Source of the DNA: Lewinellaceae bacterium
GTDB lineage: Bacteria > Bacteroidota > Bacteroidia > Chitinophagales > Saprospiraceae
NCBI GenBank assembly: GCA_016708875.1
Contig: JADJFA010000010.1
Coordinates: 1 to 64,000 of the forward strand
Length of the DNA stretch: 64,000 nt
Direction: 5' to 3'
Of the stretch, positions 43,201-52,278 are shown one piece after another. The translations under genes and the position numbers were made by a program. Position 1 is the stretch's first letter. Each line of letters opens with the position of its first letter. The notes under the pieces were generated by a model. The model did no database searches. It had not been told where the DNA came from and was given only the letters and a program-made list of their open reading frames with translations.

Positions 43201-44887
43201 CGTCGGTTGAGCCGTGCAACACATTGAAATCTACCTGCGCAGGGCTGAGCGCGGCTTCGCGGGCATTGCCGTCCACCACCAGGGTAAATGGCGTGGTTGG
43301 GTTGCCGACGATACCAGAAGCAGTCACGGCGAAGGTTCCACCAGTAGTCAGGTTTACATCAAAGGTTGCAATCGCATCCGTGGCCGAGGCGCTATTCTCT
43401 CCTGCAACACCAAGCGTAATATCTCGATCGGCTGGTACGTCAATAAATGGGGTAGCCGTGCGGAAGGCAAAATTGTCGAGCAAAAGGGTATTGCCCGCAT
43501 AAACGTCTACCGTTGGGTCTGGTGAATTATGGATCACCTGCAAACGCGCCGTTGGCGTGAGTGGGAGTTCCAAAACGTCGCCATTCGGCAATGCAGCAAA
43601 CAAGCCAAAAGCAGGGGTGTCGCCCAGTAGGCCACTGGCAAACACATAAGCCGCTCCCCCTTTCAAGCCGCTTAAATCAGCCCGGTAAGAAGCCACCACG
43701 TTGGGGTCGCCCGCAGCGCGGACTGCGAAGTCATATTTGGTTGGTGCAAGGCCGAGGTAGCCTGTGAATTCACCGTATGCGAGGTTTGCGATAACATTAT
43801 TGGCCAAAAATACGGCGTCTACGTCCACGGCAGGAGCGTCGGTAGCACCGTGCAGTATCGCAATGTCCACGTTGTTGGTATCAGTAGCGGCTTCTTGTCC
43901 GGCAGCGTTGATATTCAAGCCAAAAGGTGTAGTTGGGTCGCCAACGATGCCCGAAGCGGTCACGATGTAGGTTTTGCCATTTTCGAGATTTACATCAAAC
44001 GTCGCAATGGCATCCGCAGCAGAAGCGCTGTTGTCGGGTGCAACTCCGAGCGTGATGTCCACACCCGCCGGAACAAAAATGAAAGGTGTAGCGGTACGGT
44101 ACACGAAATCATCAATCAACAAATCAGCGTTGGCATACACATCCACCGTGGGCGATGGGCTGTTGTGCAAGACTTGAACCCGAGCCACCGGCGCAAGGGG
44201 AAGTTCAACGACAGTTCCGTCATTCAAAACTGCATACAGCCCAAAAGATGGAATGCCCGTCAGCAGGCCACTTGCCAGTACCTTGATCGCCTGACCACCC
44301 AAACCAGAAAGATCGGCGCGATATGTAGCAACAATGGCTGCCGAACCAGCAGGTTTTACGTCGAGGTAATACTCGGCCGCGGGTACACTGAGGTACGGGG
44401 TGAATTCGCCATAAGACGCATTCGATACGATTTTTCCTCCTGTACGCACCACCACATCCACCGCAGGAGCATCGGGTGAGCCATGGAGAACGGAGAGATT
44501 CACATTGTTCGCTCCATCAATGGCCACCTCACGGGCCGCAGCATCTGTGATAAGTGTGAAGGGCGTGGTTGGATCGCCCACGATGCCAGAGGCTGTAACC
44601 ACATAGGTTTCGCCATCAGCAAAGGTTGCATCGAAGGTCGCAATCGCATCTACTACCGAAGTGCTGGTAGAAGGTGCTATTGCGATAGAAAGTGGCAATC
44701 CCGCAGGCAAGTCCAGAAATGGAGTGGCTGTACGGAAAGCGAGATCGTCGAGCGCGAGTAAACCGTTCACATACACGTCCACTGTTGGGTCGGGCGCGTT
44801 GTGAATGATCTGGACTCGGGCCATTTGGGAGAAGGCTGAAACTGCCGTGAGCAGCAATGCCAACATAGTCAAGGTAAACCGATTCAT
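40208..44887 (-). CDS. Giant secreted DUF4397-repeat protein
   Basis: This 1,559-residue protein has a signal peptide (MNRFTLTMLALLLTAVSAFS) followed by seven repeats of about 212 residues (period near 636 bases), each starting ARVQVIHNSPDPTVDVYAN with an internal VLHGSPDAPAVDV and ending ASGLL...FGLFAALPNG. Both halves are DUF4397-type beta domains. Repeats 2 and 4, and 3 and 5, are most alike, suggesting duplication of a two-repeat unit; repeat 7 is most divergent. It ends in a T9SS sorting domain completed out of frame. Likely a surface-displayed adhesin or binding protein; ligand unknown. Confidence 0.85.
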   Translation of the reverse strand: MNRFTLTMLALLLTAVSAFSQMARVQIIHNAPDPTVDVYVNGLLALDDLAFRTATPFLDLPAGLPLSIAIAPSTSTSVVDAIATFDATFADGETYVVTASGIVGDPTTPFTLITDAAAREVAIDGANNVNLSVLHGSPDAPAVDVVVRTGGKIVSNASYGEFTPYLSVPAAEYYLDVKPAGSAAIVATYRADLSGLGGQAIKVLASGLLTGIPSFGLYAVLNDGTVVELPLAPVARVQVLHNSPSPTVDVYANADLLIDDFVYRTATPFIFVPAGVDITLGVAPDNSASAADAIATFDVNLENGKTYIVTASGIVGDPTTPFGLNINAAGQEAATDTNNVDIAILHGATDAPAVDVDAVFLANNVIANLAYGEFTGYLGLAPTKYDFAVRAAGDPNVVASYRADLSGLKGGAAYVFASGLLGDTPAFGLFAALPNGDVLELPLTPTARLQVIHNSPDPTVDVYAGNTLLLDNFAFRTATPFIDVPADRDITLGVAGENSASATDAIATFDVNLTTGGTFAVTASGIVGNPTTPFTLVVDGNAREAALSPAQVDFNVLHGSTDAPAVDIAVVGLGTVISDLAYPDFTPYLSVDPAVYQVQVIPSGSGNVLATYVADLSGLTGGAARVFASGLLGGTPSFGLFAALANGTVIELPLAPPPTFARVQVIHNSPSPTVDVYANDDLLIDNFVYRTATPFIDVPAGVDITLGIAPENSASAADAIATFDVNLETGKTYIVTASGIVGDPTTPFTLIINDDGQETAAIAGNVDIAVLHGATNAPAVDVDAVFVANNVVSNLAYGEFTGYLGLAPDKYDLAVRAAGNSNVVASYRADLSGLAGGAAYVFASGLLGGSPAFGLFAALPNGTVIELPLTPTSRVQIVHNSPEPTVDVYAGNSLLLDNFVFRTATPFVDIPADRAISIGVALGTSNSVDDVIATFPVNFLSTKAYTVFANGVVGNPSTPFELAVADDALEIANPSETAVSVFHGSPDAPAVDVAERLAGTLVSNLAFGEFTPYLNLPSLDYFLDVKPAGSAQILATYNADLSGLGGLAIRVFASGFLGNTPGFGLFAVLPNGAVVELPLTPVARVQVIHNSPAPTVDVYANGGLFIDDFEFRSATPFIYVPAAFEINFGIAPGASQSVADTLANFPVTFENGKTYVVVASGVVGNATTPFTLIVNDLGRERALDANKFEIAVLHGAPDAPSVDLNNYVDGSTLLGGLEYGDFVDYVPFDPAENYFELVPSSNPNQTVGIWGGDFAALAGEAFVVYASGLLADGSFDLWATLSNGFTFPIPSYARVQVIHNAPDPTVDVYFSNAGFPDGLLLLDNFAFRQAIGMVLFPANDPFNLVVAPENSTSINDGIYTLPVAGLETSKTYIIIANGLVGGNPGFALEVNANGRSRALNPANAEFAAFHGSPDAPEVDVTLFNGPVLVDNLEFAEFSDYLSVPATDYVISVTPANDNNTVVQSYSAPLTGLEGQAFTVFASGLLNGSPSFGLWVALTDGTTFPLPVYVSINELDGKLASLNLAPNPATDEPMGAPESDRKRITSLCRARRDGPVDVGR

Positions 44888-45079
44888 GTGTAAGACAGGT
44901 TAGATTGTTAGAAAAGATTGGTTTGAAATTGTGGTGCGCCTAACACGATGAAATTCATTCTGTTTAATGTTTACGTTTAAAAAGATAAACAAAAATGCAT
45001 TTTGCTAATTTTGGTCAAAAGTGAAAATGAGGGGGAGCAATTGTGAGTTGAATGCTATGCCGGAGTCATGCGTGGCGTT

Positions 45080-45167
45080 AAATGGAACACGAATGGAACG
45101 GATCAAAACGGATTCCCGGATGATATCTGCGGGAATCCGTTTTATCCGTTCCATCCGTGTTCCATTT
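45080..45167. repeat. 38-base palindrome between divergent genes (locus F)
   Basis: Arms 45080-45118 and 45130-45167 are complementary except for one mismatch and one extra base; loop 11 bases. Words include aacggat and tggaaca. It lies upstream of both the DUF4397 gene (minus) and the membrane-protein gene (plus), so it is not a simple terminator. Confidence 0.88.
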
Positions 45168-45213
45168 GTTGTTGCGAAAGCAACGTAAATTCGGTTTTTA
45201 AAACAAACTATTT

Positions 45214-45221
45214 TACTTTTG
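45214..45221 (+). promoter_or_regulatory. -7 box TACTTTTG for membrane-protein gene
   Basis: Exact TAnnTTTG match 28 bases before ATG 45250, downstream of palindrome F. Confidence 0.55.
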
Positions 45222-45249
45222 CACACCTGAATCTAAAAACTCTACTATT

Positions 45250-45603
45250 ATGACACGAACCATCTCCGTTTCATCCACAGGCTTTTTGGAAGTCGTTCTT
45301 TGCGTTTTACTCCTATTCGGCATCACGATGTTTTTCCCGATGTACTTTAAAACCTGGTTTGTAGAAGCCACTGGGAATATCAAAATCGCACCGTTTTTTG
45401 GGTTTTTGTTTGGTGTCGGGCTGCTTTTCCGCAAACAATGGGCTAGGACTGGAGCCATTGTTTTGGGTTGGGGATTGTTAGCCATCTTCATCGTTTCCAT
45501 CATTACTGAGCCTGGTAGATCAGGCTATTGGTTGGTTTTGGCATTGGATGGTTTTCTGTTGTATTTACTTCATAATGAGCGACTTAAACAGTATTTTCAA
45601 TGA
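45250..45603 (+). CDS. Small four-helix membrane protein of unknown function
   Basis: This 117-residue protein has hydrophobic segments at about 12-32, 46-60, 68-86 and 92-107, so probably four membrane helices. No family is recognised. ATG 45250 is 28 bases after a good -7 box and is followed by a terminator, so it is an independent gene. Confidence 0.75.
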   Translation: MTRTISVSSTGFLEVVLCVLLLFGITMFFPMYFKTWFVEATGNIKIAPFFGFLFGVGLLFRKQWARTGAIVLGWGLLAIFIVSIITEPGRSGYWLVLALDGFLLYLLHNERLKQYFQ

Positions 45604-45610
45604 GTAAAAC

Positions 45611-45650
45611 GATCTGACACCTCCTCCTCCTTCGGAGATGTCAGATCATT
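45611..45650 (+). terminator. Terminator after membrane-protein gene
   Basis: Stem 45611-45625 with 45633-45647 (gatctgacac...atgtcagatc), with one non-Watson-Crick position near its middle, followed by attttgc. Confidence 0.7.
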
Positions 45651-45696
45651 TTGCCAATCGTCTTAATCAAGAAATCGGAACAATCGTCCCAATCCC

Positions 45697-47805
45697 TTGC
45701 CCAACCTCGACTCCAACATCGAATTCCTCAAAGGCGTAGGCCCCCAGCGCGCCGACACGCTCAAAACCGAGTTGGGCATCTTCACTTGCCGCGATCTGTT
45801 GTTCCATTTCCCGTTTCGATACATTGACCGCACCAAGTTTCATAGTATCCGCGACGTACACAACGAGGGCGAAACCGTGCAACTCCGTGGCACCCTCCGT
45901 CGCCTCGAAACACTTGGGGAAGGCAAAGCCAAACGCCTTGTCGGAACCCTGCGCGACGAAACGGGCATCATGGAAATGGTGTGGTTCAGGAGCGTTCAAT
46001 GGCTCGAAAAAAGCCTCGTAGTTGGCAAGGAGTACATTGTGTTTGGACGGGTCAGCGAGTTTAATGGGAAGTTCAACATCCCACATCCCGAGATGGAGGA
46101 GGTGGCTACCGCCCTTGCTGCTGGGCCGGCCAAAAACTTCGATCCCGTCTACCCCACCACCGACAAACTGACGCAAAAAGGTCTGGATGCCAAGGGATTG
46201 CGCAAACTCATCCGAACCTTATTGGATGGTTTGTCTGCCTCGGATTTACCCGAGACTTTGCCCGATTATTTAGGAACGCAATTCAAGCTCATGCCGCGTT
46301 GGCAGGCGCTCAACAACATTCATTTTCCTGAAACCCAAACTGATCTCGACGCCGCCACACGACGACTCAAATTCGAGGAATTGTTCTTCCTCCAACTTCG
46401 CCTTTTGCAAGTCCGCACCCGGCGAAAAGACACGATGCGGGGCTTTGTTTTTTCCAAAATCGGCGATTATTTCAACCAGTTTTATCAGGAAAAATTGGCC
46501 TTCGAACTTACTGGCGCACAAAAACGGGTATTGAAAGAAATTCGCGCAGATGTCGCCTCCGGTAAACACATGAACCGCCTCGTTCAAGGCGATGTCGGTT
46601 CCGGTAAAACTGTAGTCGCGCTGATGACAATGCTGATGGCTTTGGACAACGGGCACCAAGCCTGCATGATGGCCCCGACCGAGATTTTGGCGCAACAACA
46701 TTTCGAGGGCATCACCACACTTGTGGGTGACTTAGGCGTGAACGTCGGCTACCTCAGCGGATCCGTGAAAGGCAAAAAACGCGAGGCTATTTTGGCGCAA
46801 CTCGCCTCGGGAGAAATGCACATCGTCCTCGGCACCCACGCCCTCATCGAAGATTGGGTGCAGTTCAAAAGTCTGGGCATCAGCGTGATAGACGAGCAAC
46901 ATCGCTTTGGAGTGGAGCAGCGATCCAAGTTATGGGCAAAAAACCCCGGCGGTCCACCGCACGTTTTGGTGATGACGGCCACGCCGATTCCGCGCACCTT
47001 GGCCATGACGCTTTACGGCGATTTGGACATTTCCGTGATTGACGAATTGCCGCCCGGCCGCAAGCCTATTACCACCATGCACAAAACCGAGCATCACCGA
47101 TTGCGTGTGCAGGGATTTATGCGCGACGAGATTGCCAAAGGCCGCCAGGTGTATGTAGTTTACCCGATGATTGAGGAAACGGAGACGATGGATTTGCAAA
47201 ACCTGATGTCTGGTTTTGAGGCACTTAGTCGCGATTTTCCAGCACCGGAATACCAGATTTCCATCGTCCACGGCAAAATGAAAGCCAGCGACAAGGATTT
47301 TGAGATGCAGCGTTTTGTCAAAAAAGAAACCCAGATCATGGTTGCCACCACGGTCATAGAAGTGGGTGTGAACGTGCCGAATGCCTCAGTAATGGTCATT
47401 GAAAATTCCGAGCGGTTTGGGCTATCACAACTACACCAGTTGCGGGGGCGCGTCGGGCGCGGCGCTGACCAAAGTTATTGCATCCTGATGACAGGCCATA
47501 AACTCAGCCACGAAGGCCGTGAACGCATTCAAACCATGGTGCAAACCACCGATGGATTTATCATCGCCGAAACCGACCTGCGGTTGCGCGGCCCCGGCAA
47601 CATAGAAGGCACGCAGCAAAGCGGGATGCTCCGGTTCTTGCTCGCGGACCTTGCGCGTGATGGTCAAATACTTGCTGTTGCCCGCGAGATTGCGGCCCAG
47701 ATTCTGGAAAAAGACCCGGGGCTGGCGATGCCAGAGCACTTGCGTTTGCGACAGCATTTGGCTTCTGAGGGGAAGGATGCGAGGGTGTGGAGCCGGATTT
47801 CGTGA
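45697..47805 (+). CDS. recG: ATP-dependent DNA helicase RecG
   Basis: A 702-residue protein with normal RecG layout: N-terminal wedge/OB domain (LKGVGPQRADTLKTELGI, DLLFHFPFRYIDR), then helicase motifs I GDVGSGKT (298-305), Ia APTEILAQQH, II DEQHRFG, III TATPIPRT, V TTVIEVGVNVP and VI QLRGRVGRG. RecG remodels stalled forks and branched DNA. In this frame no ATG precedes the conserved start; the only nearby start is TTG 45697, with a stop at 45664. Either TTG is used or an indel hides an upstream ATG. Confidence 0.95.
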   Translation: MPNLDSNIEFLKGVGPQRADTLKTELGIFTCRDLLFHFPFRYIDRTKFHSIRDVHNEGETVQLRGTLRRLETLGEGKAKRLVGTLRDETGIMEMVWFRSVQWLEKSLVVGKEYIVFGRVSEFNGKFNIPHPEMEEVATALAAGPAKNFDPVYPTTDKLTQKGLDAKGLRKLIRTLLDGLSASDLPETLPDYLGTQFKLMPRWQALNNIHFPETQTDLDAATRRLKFEELFFLQLRLLQVRTRRKDTMRGFVFSKIGDYFNQFYQEKLAFELTGAQKRVLKEIRADVASGKHMNRLVQGDVGSGKTVVALMTMLMALDNGHQACMMAPTEILAQQHFEGITTLVGDLGVNVGYLSGSVKGKKREAILAQLASGEMHIVLGTHALIEDWVQFKSLGISVIDEQHRFGVEQRSKLWAKNPGGPPHVLVMTATPIPRTLAMTLYGDLDISVIDELPPGRKPITTMHKTEHHRLRVQGFMRDEIAKGRQVYVVYPMIEETETMDLQNLMSGFEALSRDFPAPEYQISIVHGKMKASDKDFEMQRFVKKETQIMVATTVIEVGVNVPNASVMVIENSERFGLSQLHQLRGRVGRGADQSYCILMTGHKLSHEGRERIQTMVQTTDGFIIAETDLRLRGPGNIEGTQQSGMLRFLLADLARDGQILAVAREIAAQILEKDPGLAMPEHLRLRQHLASEGKDARVWSRIS

Positions 47806-47811
47806 ATTTTC

Positions 47812-48427
47812 TTATTTATCGAGGCTTTTTTCTCCTTTCGGAGCTGAAATTCGGTAGCCCACTTTCACTTGGATGCTACCTCCAAAATCAAAGGTTCGTT
47901 CATCTTTAGAAGCCAACACAGCAGCAACATTAAATTCGGTGGAAAAGCCCAGTTCAATGATCAATCTACTTCGGTAAACCTTCTTGAACCCTGCGGTAGC
48001 CCCCAATCCACTCCATAGGTTTTGTTTGTTTTGGGGTTCACGGCCGAATAAGTTTTCATATTCAATCGCATAATCAGGGTCCTGATTTATCTCAAATTTT
48101 TGGTTGAAATAACCACCATAAAACCAGCGGTCGCCATTAGCGCGTTTGGAAGGATAGTGTTTGCCCATAATAGAAACATGCCCAACATTTTGGCTGTAGG
48201 ACCGATAATCACCTTCAATAGGAGATGCCCCGGTGAAAAAACCCAATCTTCCCCCATTCGTATCCAAAACCCAATTCAACTCCAAAATTTTTACTTGGAG
48301 TAGCTTCGTAGGAAAAATTGGCTGTGCGCAGAAACCCTTGAAACAGATCAACTTTGAGGTCGTGCCGGGCTTGGGCAAATGCAAAGCATGGAATAAAAAG
48401 CAGTAAAAGATAGGAATTGTTTTTCAT
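47812..48427 (-). CDS. Outer-membrane beta-barrel protein (frameshifted)
   Basis: ATG 48427 gives a signal peptide (NSYLLLLFIPCFAFAQ) and the first barrel strands (LKVDLFQGFLRTANFSYE, FGVELGFGYEWG). At a six-T run (about 48235-48240) the sensible frame changes to FTGASPIEGDYRSYSQN ... FGGSIQVKVGYRIS, ending at 47812. The two open frames are 48215-48427 and 47812-48384. The whole is about 204 residues, a small barrel of the porin-like type. It lies on the opposite strand to recG, with 6 bases between the stops. Confidence 0.7.
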
Positions 48428-48553
48428 GGAAAATAATTTTAAATTACGACTTAGGTTATGGCAAAATGGTTGCTTAGCGATATAATATAAATGCTTTTAG
48501 CCCACTGGTCAGGCAAATTGGCGAGATACTTGCATCCGCCAAAAGCCCTTCAG

Positions 48554-48561
48554 TACCTTCG
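48554..48561 (+). promoter_or_regulatory. -7-like box TACCTTCG before rfbA
   Basis: One base off TAnnTTTG, with TTG at 48530-48532, 21 bases upstream. It ends 30 bases before the rfbA ATG. Confidence 0.45.
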
Positions 48562-48591
48562 TCCTTCCAAATCTTCCACCATCACTCACCC

Positions 48592-49452
48592 ATGAAAGGC
48601 ATCATCCTCGCTGGCGGCCTCGGCACGCGTTTATACCCCCTCACGCTGGCTGTGAGCAAACAACTCATGCCGGTGTACGACAAGCCGATGATTTATTACC
48701 CGCTCAGCACACTTATGCTGGCTGGAATCCGCGACGTACTCATCATTTCCACACCCTACGACCTGCCCAAATTCCGCCAACTTTTTGGCGACGGCAGTGA
48801 ACTGGGCATGAACTTTTCCTATGTCGAACAGCACGAACCCAATGGCCTCGCCCAGGCTTTTGTACTCGGCGCACCATTTATTGGGAAAGACCCGGCTTCG
48901 CTGATTTTGGGTGACAATATTTTTTATGGAGCAGGCTTGGGCGAGATGCTTCGTTCCTGTGCAGACCCTTCCGGCGGTATCATTTTCGCCTATCAGGTGG
49001 CCGACCCGGAGCGCTACGGCGTGGTGGAATTTGACAAAAATCTAAAGGCCATCAGCATCGAGGAAAAGCCTGCCCAGCCAAAAAGTCATTTCGCCGTGCC
49101 AGGGCTTTATTTCTATGACAATCAAGTCGTTGAAATCGCCAAAAACCTCAAACCTAGCCCGCGTGGAGAATACGAGATCACCGATGTGAACCGCTACTAC
49201 CTCACTCAGGGCCGCTTGGAAGTCCGCGTAATGGGCCGTGGTTACGCTTGGCTCGACACAGGCACACACGAGTCATTGATGCAAGCCGGACAATTCGTAC
49301 AGGCCATTGAAGACCGCCAGGGATTGAAGATCGGCTGTATCGAAGAAATTGCCTGGGAAATGGGCTTCATTGACGACGAAGGCCTGGAAAGTCTTGGCCA
49401 CAAATACTTGAAAAGTGGCTACGGGGAGTATTTGCTAAAGTTATTGAAGTGA
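48592..49452 (+). CDS. rfbA: Glucose-1-phosphate thymidylyltransferase
   Basis: This 286-residue protein makes dTDP-glucose from dTTP and glucose-1-phosphate, the first step of dTDP-rhamnose synthesis. Signatures: GGLGTRLYPLT (nucleotide site), KQLMPVYDKPMIYYPLS, LGDNIFYG with the metal Asp, and EKPAQPKS. Normal length, single gene here; rfbB, rfbC and rfbD are not in the window. The TGA stop (49450-49452) is the first part of a repeat region. Confidence 0.95.
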   Translation: MKGIILAGGLGTRLYPLTLAVSKQLMPVYDKPMIYYPLSTLMLAGIRDVLIISTPYDLPKFRQLFGDGSELGMNFSYVEQHEPNGLAQAFVLGAPFIGKDPASLILGDNIFYGAGLGEMLRSCADPSGGIIFAYQVADPERYGVVEFDKNLKAISIEEKPAQPKSHFAVPGLYFYDNQVVEIAKNLKPSPRGEYEITDVNRYYLTQGRLEVRVMGRGYAWLDTGTHESLMQAGQFVQAIEDRQGLKIGCIEEIAWEMGFIDDEGLESLGHKYLKSGYGEYLLKLLK

Positions 49453-49540
49453 CAAGTAGCAAGTTTCAAGTGGCAAGTTCGGAACTTGAAACTTGTCACT
49501 TGAAACTTGTCACTTGAAACTTCTTACTTGTAACTTGAAC
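49450..49540. repeat. Tandem-word imperfect palindrome (locus G)
   Basis: The left side (aagtttcaagtggcaagttc) is answered by repeated acttgaaacttgtc words on the right. It begins exactly at the rfbA stop codon and continues into the last codons of the convergent ddl gene, whose stop is at 49524. Confidence 0.8.
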
Positions 49541-50498
49541 CCGCCTCCTCAATCAACAACGCAAAAAACTCCCCCAAATCCCAGCCATAAGCCACCGCTT
49601 GTTGCGGCACAATACTCGCGGGCGAAATACCCGGAATCGTATTTGCTTCCAAAAAATGGAAGGTGTCACCTACCAAAATGTAGTCAAAACGCACCACACC
49701 CTTACATTGCAGGGCATTATAAAGGAAACGCGATTGAACCTGGCATTGTAAGGTGAGGGTATCGGAGATTTCAGCAGGCGTGACTTCTTTTGAACGGCCC
49801 TCATACTTGGCGGCGTAGGTAAAAAACTCGTCGTCTGGAATAATTTCGGTTACAGGCAATACCACGACATCGCCGTTCACACGCAGGGCGCCATTAGAAA
49901 ATTCCCGACCGGGCAAAAAACTTTCCACCACTACTTCTTTGTCAAACCGAAACGCCTCTTCGATGGCAGGGATAAGGGCCTCCATTGTCTTCACCTTGGT
50001 TACCCCGAAACTGGAACCATGCGTATTGGGTTTGACAAAAAGCGGCAATCCAAGCTCCGCAAACTGCTCATTATCAATCTTTTCGGCTCGGTGTAAGAGT
50101 ACGGACTTAGCCATCGGGATTCTATTACCATACTGCGCCATTTGCATTTTGGTGTTGTGTTTGTTCATCGTGAGCGCGCTCACATAACCGTCGCAGCAAG
50201 TGTATGGTATACCGAGCATTTCGAGGTAGCCCTGCATTTTGCCGTCTTCGAGCGGTGTGCCGTGGAGGGCCGCAAAAGCACAGTCGAAGCGGATTTTTTC
50301 GCCATTCACCGTTAGTGAAAAATCATTTTTGTCTACCTGAGTACCAGTACCAAGGTCGCGCCAATCGGCTTTTTGAATATCAATTAGGAAGCAGCGATAA
50401 CGGTCTTTCGGCAAGTGGTCGTGCACGACTTGTCCGCTTTTAAGGGAGATGACACGCTCTTCGGAATCACCGCCGGTAAGGATGGCTATGTTTTTCAT
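49524..50498 (-). CDS. ddl: D-alanine--D-alanine ligase
   Basis: This 324-residue ATP-grasp enzyme makes the D-Ala-D-Ala dipeptide for peptidoglycan. Visible motifs: LTGGDSEERVISL near the start, LHGTPLEDGKMQGYLEML, LFVKPNTHGSSFGV (ATP-grasp loop), VVVESFLPGREFSNGAL and FHFLEANTIPGISPAS with catalytic Glu/Asn. The final residues (SSYK) are read from the locus G repeat. ATG 50498 is followed by MKNIAILTGG, the usual start. A minus-strand -7 box lies 59 bases upstream. Confidence 0.92.
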   Translation of the reverse strand: MKNIAILTGGDSEERVISLKSGQVVHDHLPKDRYRCFLIDIQKADWRDLGTGTQVDKNDFSLTVNGEKIRFDCAFAALHGTPLEDGKMQGYLEMLGIPYTCCDGYVSALTMNKHNTKMQMAQYGNRIPMAKSVLLHRAEKIDNEQFAELGLPLFVKPNTHGSSFGVTKVKTMEALIPAIEEAFRFDKEVVVESFLPGREFSNGALRVNGDVVVLPVTEIIPDDEFFTYAAKYEGRSKEVTPAEISDTLTLQCQVQSRFLYNALQCKGVVRFDYILVGDTFHFLEANTIPGISPASIVPQQAVAYGWDLGEFFALLIEEAGSSYK

Positions 50499-50556
50499 GT
50501 GTATTTGTTGATTTGATTATATGGTGATCTGGGAATTCGGAGATCTGGGGATGCGC

Positions 50557-50564
50557 CAAAGGTA
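50557..50564 (-). promoter_or_regulatory. -7 box TACCTTTG for ddl
   Basis: Read on the minus strand it is an exact TAnnTTTG match, 59 bases before ATG 50498. Confidence 0.5.
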
Positions 50565-50667
50565 CACTGTCTTTAAAATTGCGTTAAGGCTTAAACGTTA
50601 TTCCTAAAGATTCGTCTATTAGCCGCCAACTGAATTAGTTTTTCAGCAAACAGGAAACCCAGGCGTT

Positions 50668-50711
50668 TGGCACTCAAATCACCAATTCACCAATCACCGA
50701 TTCAACAAATA
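50668..50711. repeat. Direct-word repeat (locus K)
   Basis: Reiterated caccaatt/caccaatc words immediately before the DUF1800 ATG. Same word style as the region at 62893-63014. Confidence 0.5.
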
Positions 50712-50714
50712 AAC

Positions 50715-52134
50715 ATGAGTTTAAAGCATCTCCTCTGGCGCATGGGATTCGGGCCGCGCACCAAAAGCTGGGAAAATTGGTCCGCATTGCCCCCTGAAAC
50801 CTGGTGGCCAAAACTTCGGGATGAATCCTTGCCAGCACCCCAACATTTTGATGTGGCAGATGGCACGATAAAAGGCCTGTTGATGGGCGTGGGCGAACTC
50901 GGTAAAATGGAAAAGCGTGACCTCGACAAAGAGCAAAAACGCCAGATACGCAAGCAAAGCCGGGAGGATTTGCAAAACCTGAACCTCTTGTGGCTGGAAG
51001 AAATGACGCATTCTAAAGCGCAATTGCGGGAAAAAATGGCATTTTTTTGGCACGGGCACTTCGCCAGCCGAAACATCAACATTCTGTACCAGCAACAATT
51101 ATTGACCGTGCTGCGCGAACACGCACTGGGCAATTTCGCGGATCTGTTACGCGGCGTTTCTAAGTCCGGCGCCATGATTTCATTCCTCAATAACCAGCAA
51201 AACAAAAAGCAACACCCCAACGAAAACTTTGCCCGTGAGGTCATGGAACTCTTCACCCTTGGGCGCGGCAATTACACAGAAAACGACGTGAAAGAAGCCG
51301 CCCGGGCGTTCACAGGCTGGAGTCACCGCCTCGATGGCGAGTTTGTATTTCGACAACGCGACCACGATACGGGCAGCAAAACAGTATTGGGAAAAACAGG
51401 CAATTTCGACGGCGACGAACTACTCGATATTTTGTTGGAAAAACGCGAAACTGCGCGATTCATAGCCCGAAAACTGTACAAATTTCTGGTAAATGAAACC
51501 CTTGTGCCGGAAGAACGCATCATCTGGCTCGGCGATCGATTCTTTGATTCGGGTTACAAAATCATGCGTTTACTGGAGGATATCGTGCGCTCGGATTGGT
51601 TTTACGCGCCGGAAAATGTAGGCTCGAAAATCAAATCGCCCGTCGAACTTTGGGTGGGCATTCGCCGCGCAATTCCGCTGGAACTCGCCGACCCTGAAAG
51701 CCAACTCGTGCTGCAAAAAGCCCTTGGTCAAATTCTTTTTTATCCGCCCAACGTAGCGGGTTGGCCCGGCGGTCGCAACTGGATTGACAGCAGTTCGCTC
51801 ATGTTGCGCCTTCGTATCCCGCAATTGCTGTACTCCAATCAAGACCTCGATGTCCGCGGAAAAACCGACGACGACCAACAGATGGGCGAGGCTGCCAAAG
51901 GTCAAATGCGTCGCCTTTCAGCCATAATGGATTGGCAACCCTCGATAGATTTATTCGCCAAAACACCTGACAATGAATTGATTGGAAAATTAGCCGAATT
52001 CCTTTGGGCGGTTCCTGTGAAAAACCTATCCCCTAGAAGTGTTGCAAAAAAACACCGACCATAGTAGCCGTTCTGCACTGGTGCAAACAGCAATGGTGCA
52101 ATTGATGGCTACCCCGGAATATCAGGTTTGTTGA
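50715..52134 (+). CDS. DUF1800 domain protein (frameshifted near its C-terminus)
   Basis: About 472 residues from ATG 50715 (MSLKHLLWRMGFGP). DUF1800 signatures: MAFFWHGHFASRN, MISFLNNQQNKK, NENFAREVMELFTLGRGNYTE, KEAARAFTGW, FARKLYKFLV-type helix and FYPPNVAGWPGGRNWI. The observed frame stops at 52062-52064 after KKHRP. One missing C in tatcccctag (about 52030) explains this; the next frame gives EVLQKNTDHSSRS ... MATPEYQVC and stops at 52134. It pairs with the DUF1501 gene at 52951, a common Bacteroidota and Planctomycetota partnership of unknown secreted function. Confidence 0.88.
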
Positions 52135-52277
52135 GGATTTGGTTAATTGGGGATTTGGTTATTTGTTGGCCAAAGCTTGGTATTCGATTTGACGGTTGAC
52201 ACAGATACCAAGTTCTGGCCAACAAATAACCAAATAACCAAATCCCCAAATAACCAAATCCCCAATTAACCAAATCC
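52135..52277. repeat. Tandem-word palindrome (locus H)
   Basis: The left part 52135-52183 and the right part 52205-52277 are complementary, with extra copies of the 16-base unit aaataaccaaatcccc on the right. It begins at the first base after the DUF1800 stop and ends one base before the YceI stop, filling the convergent gap completely. Confidence 0.9.
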
Positions 52278-52278
52278 C

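Noticed and set aside
45667..46176. Minus-strand 169-codon frame
   Set aside because: Antisense to the conserved N-terminus of RecG.
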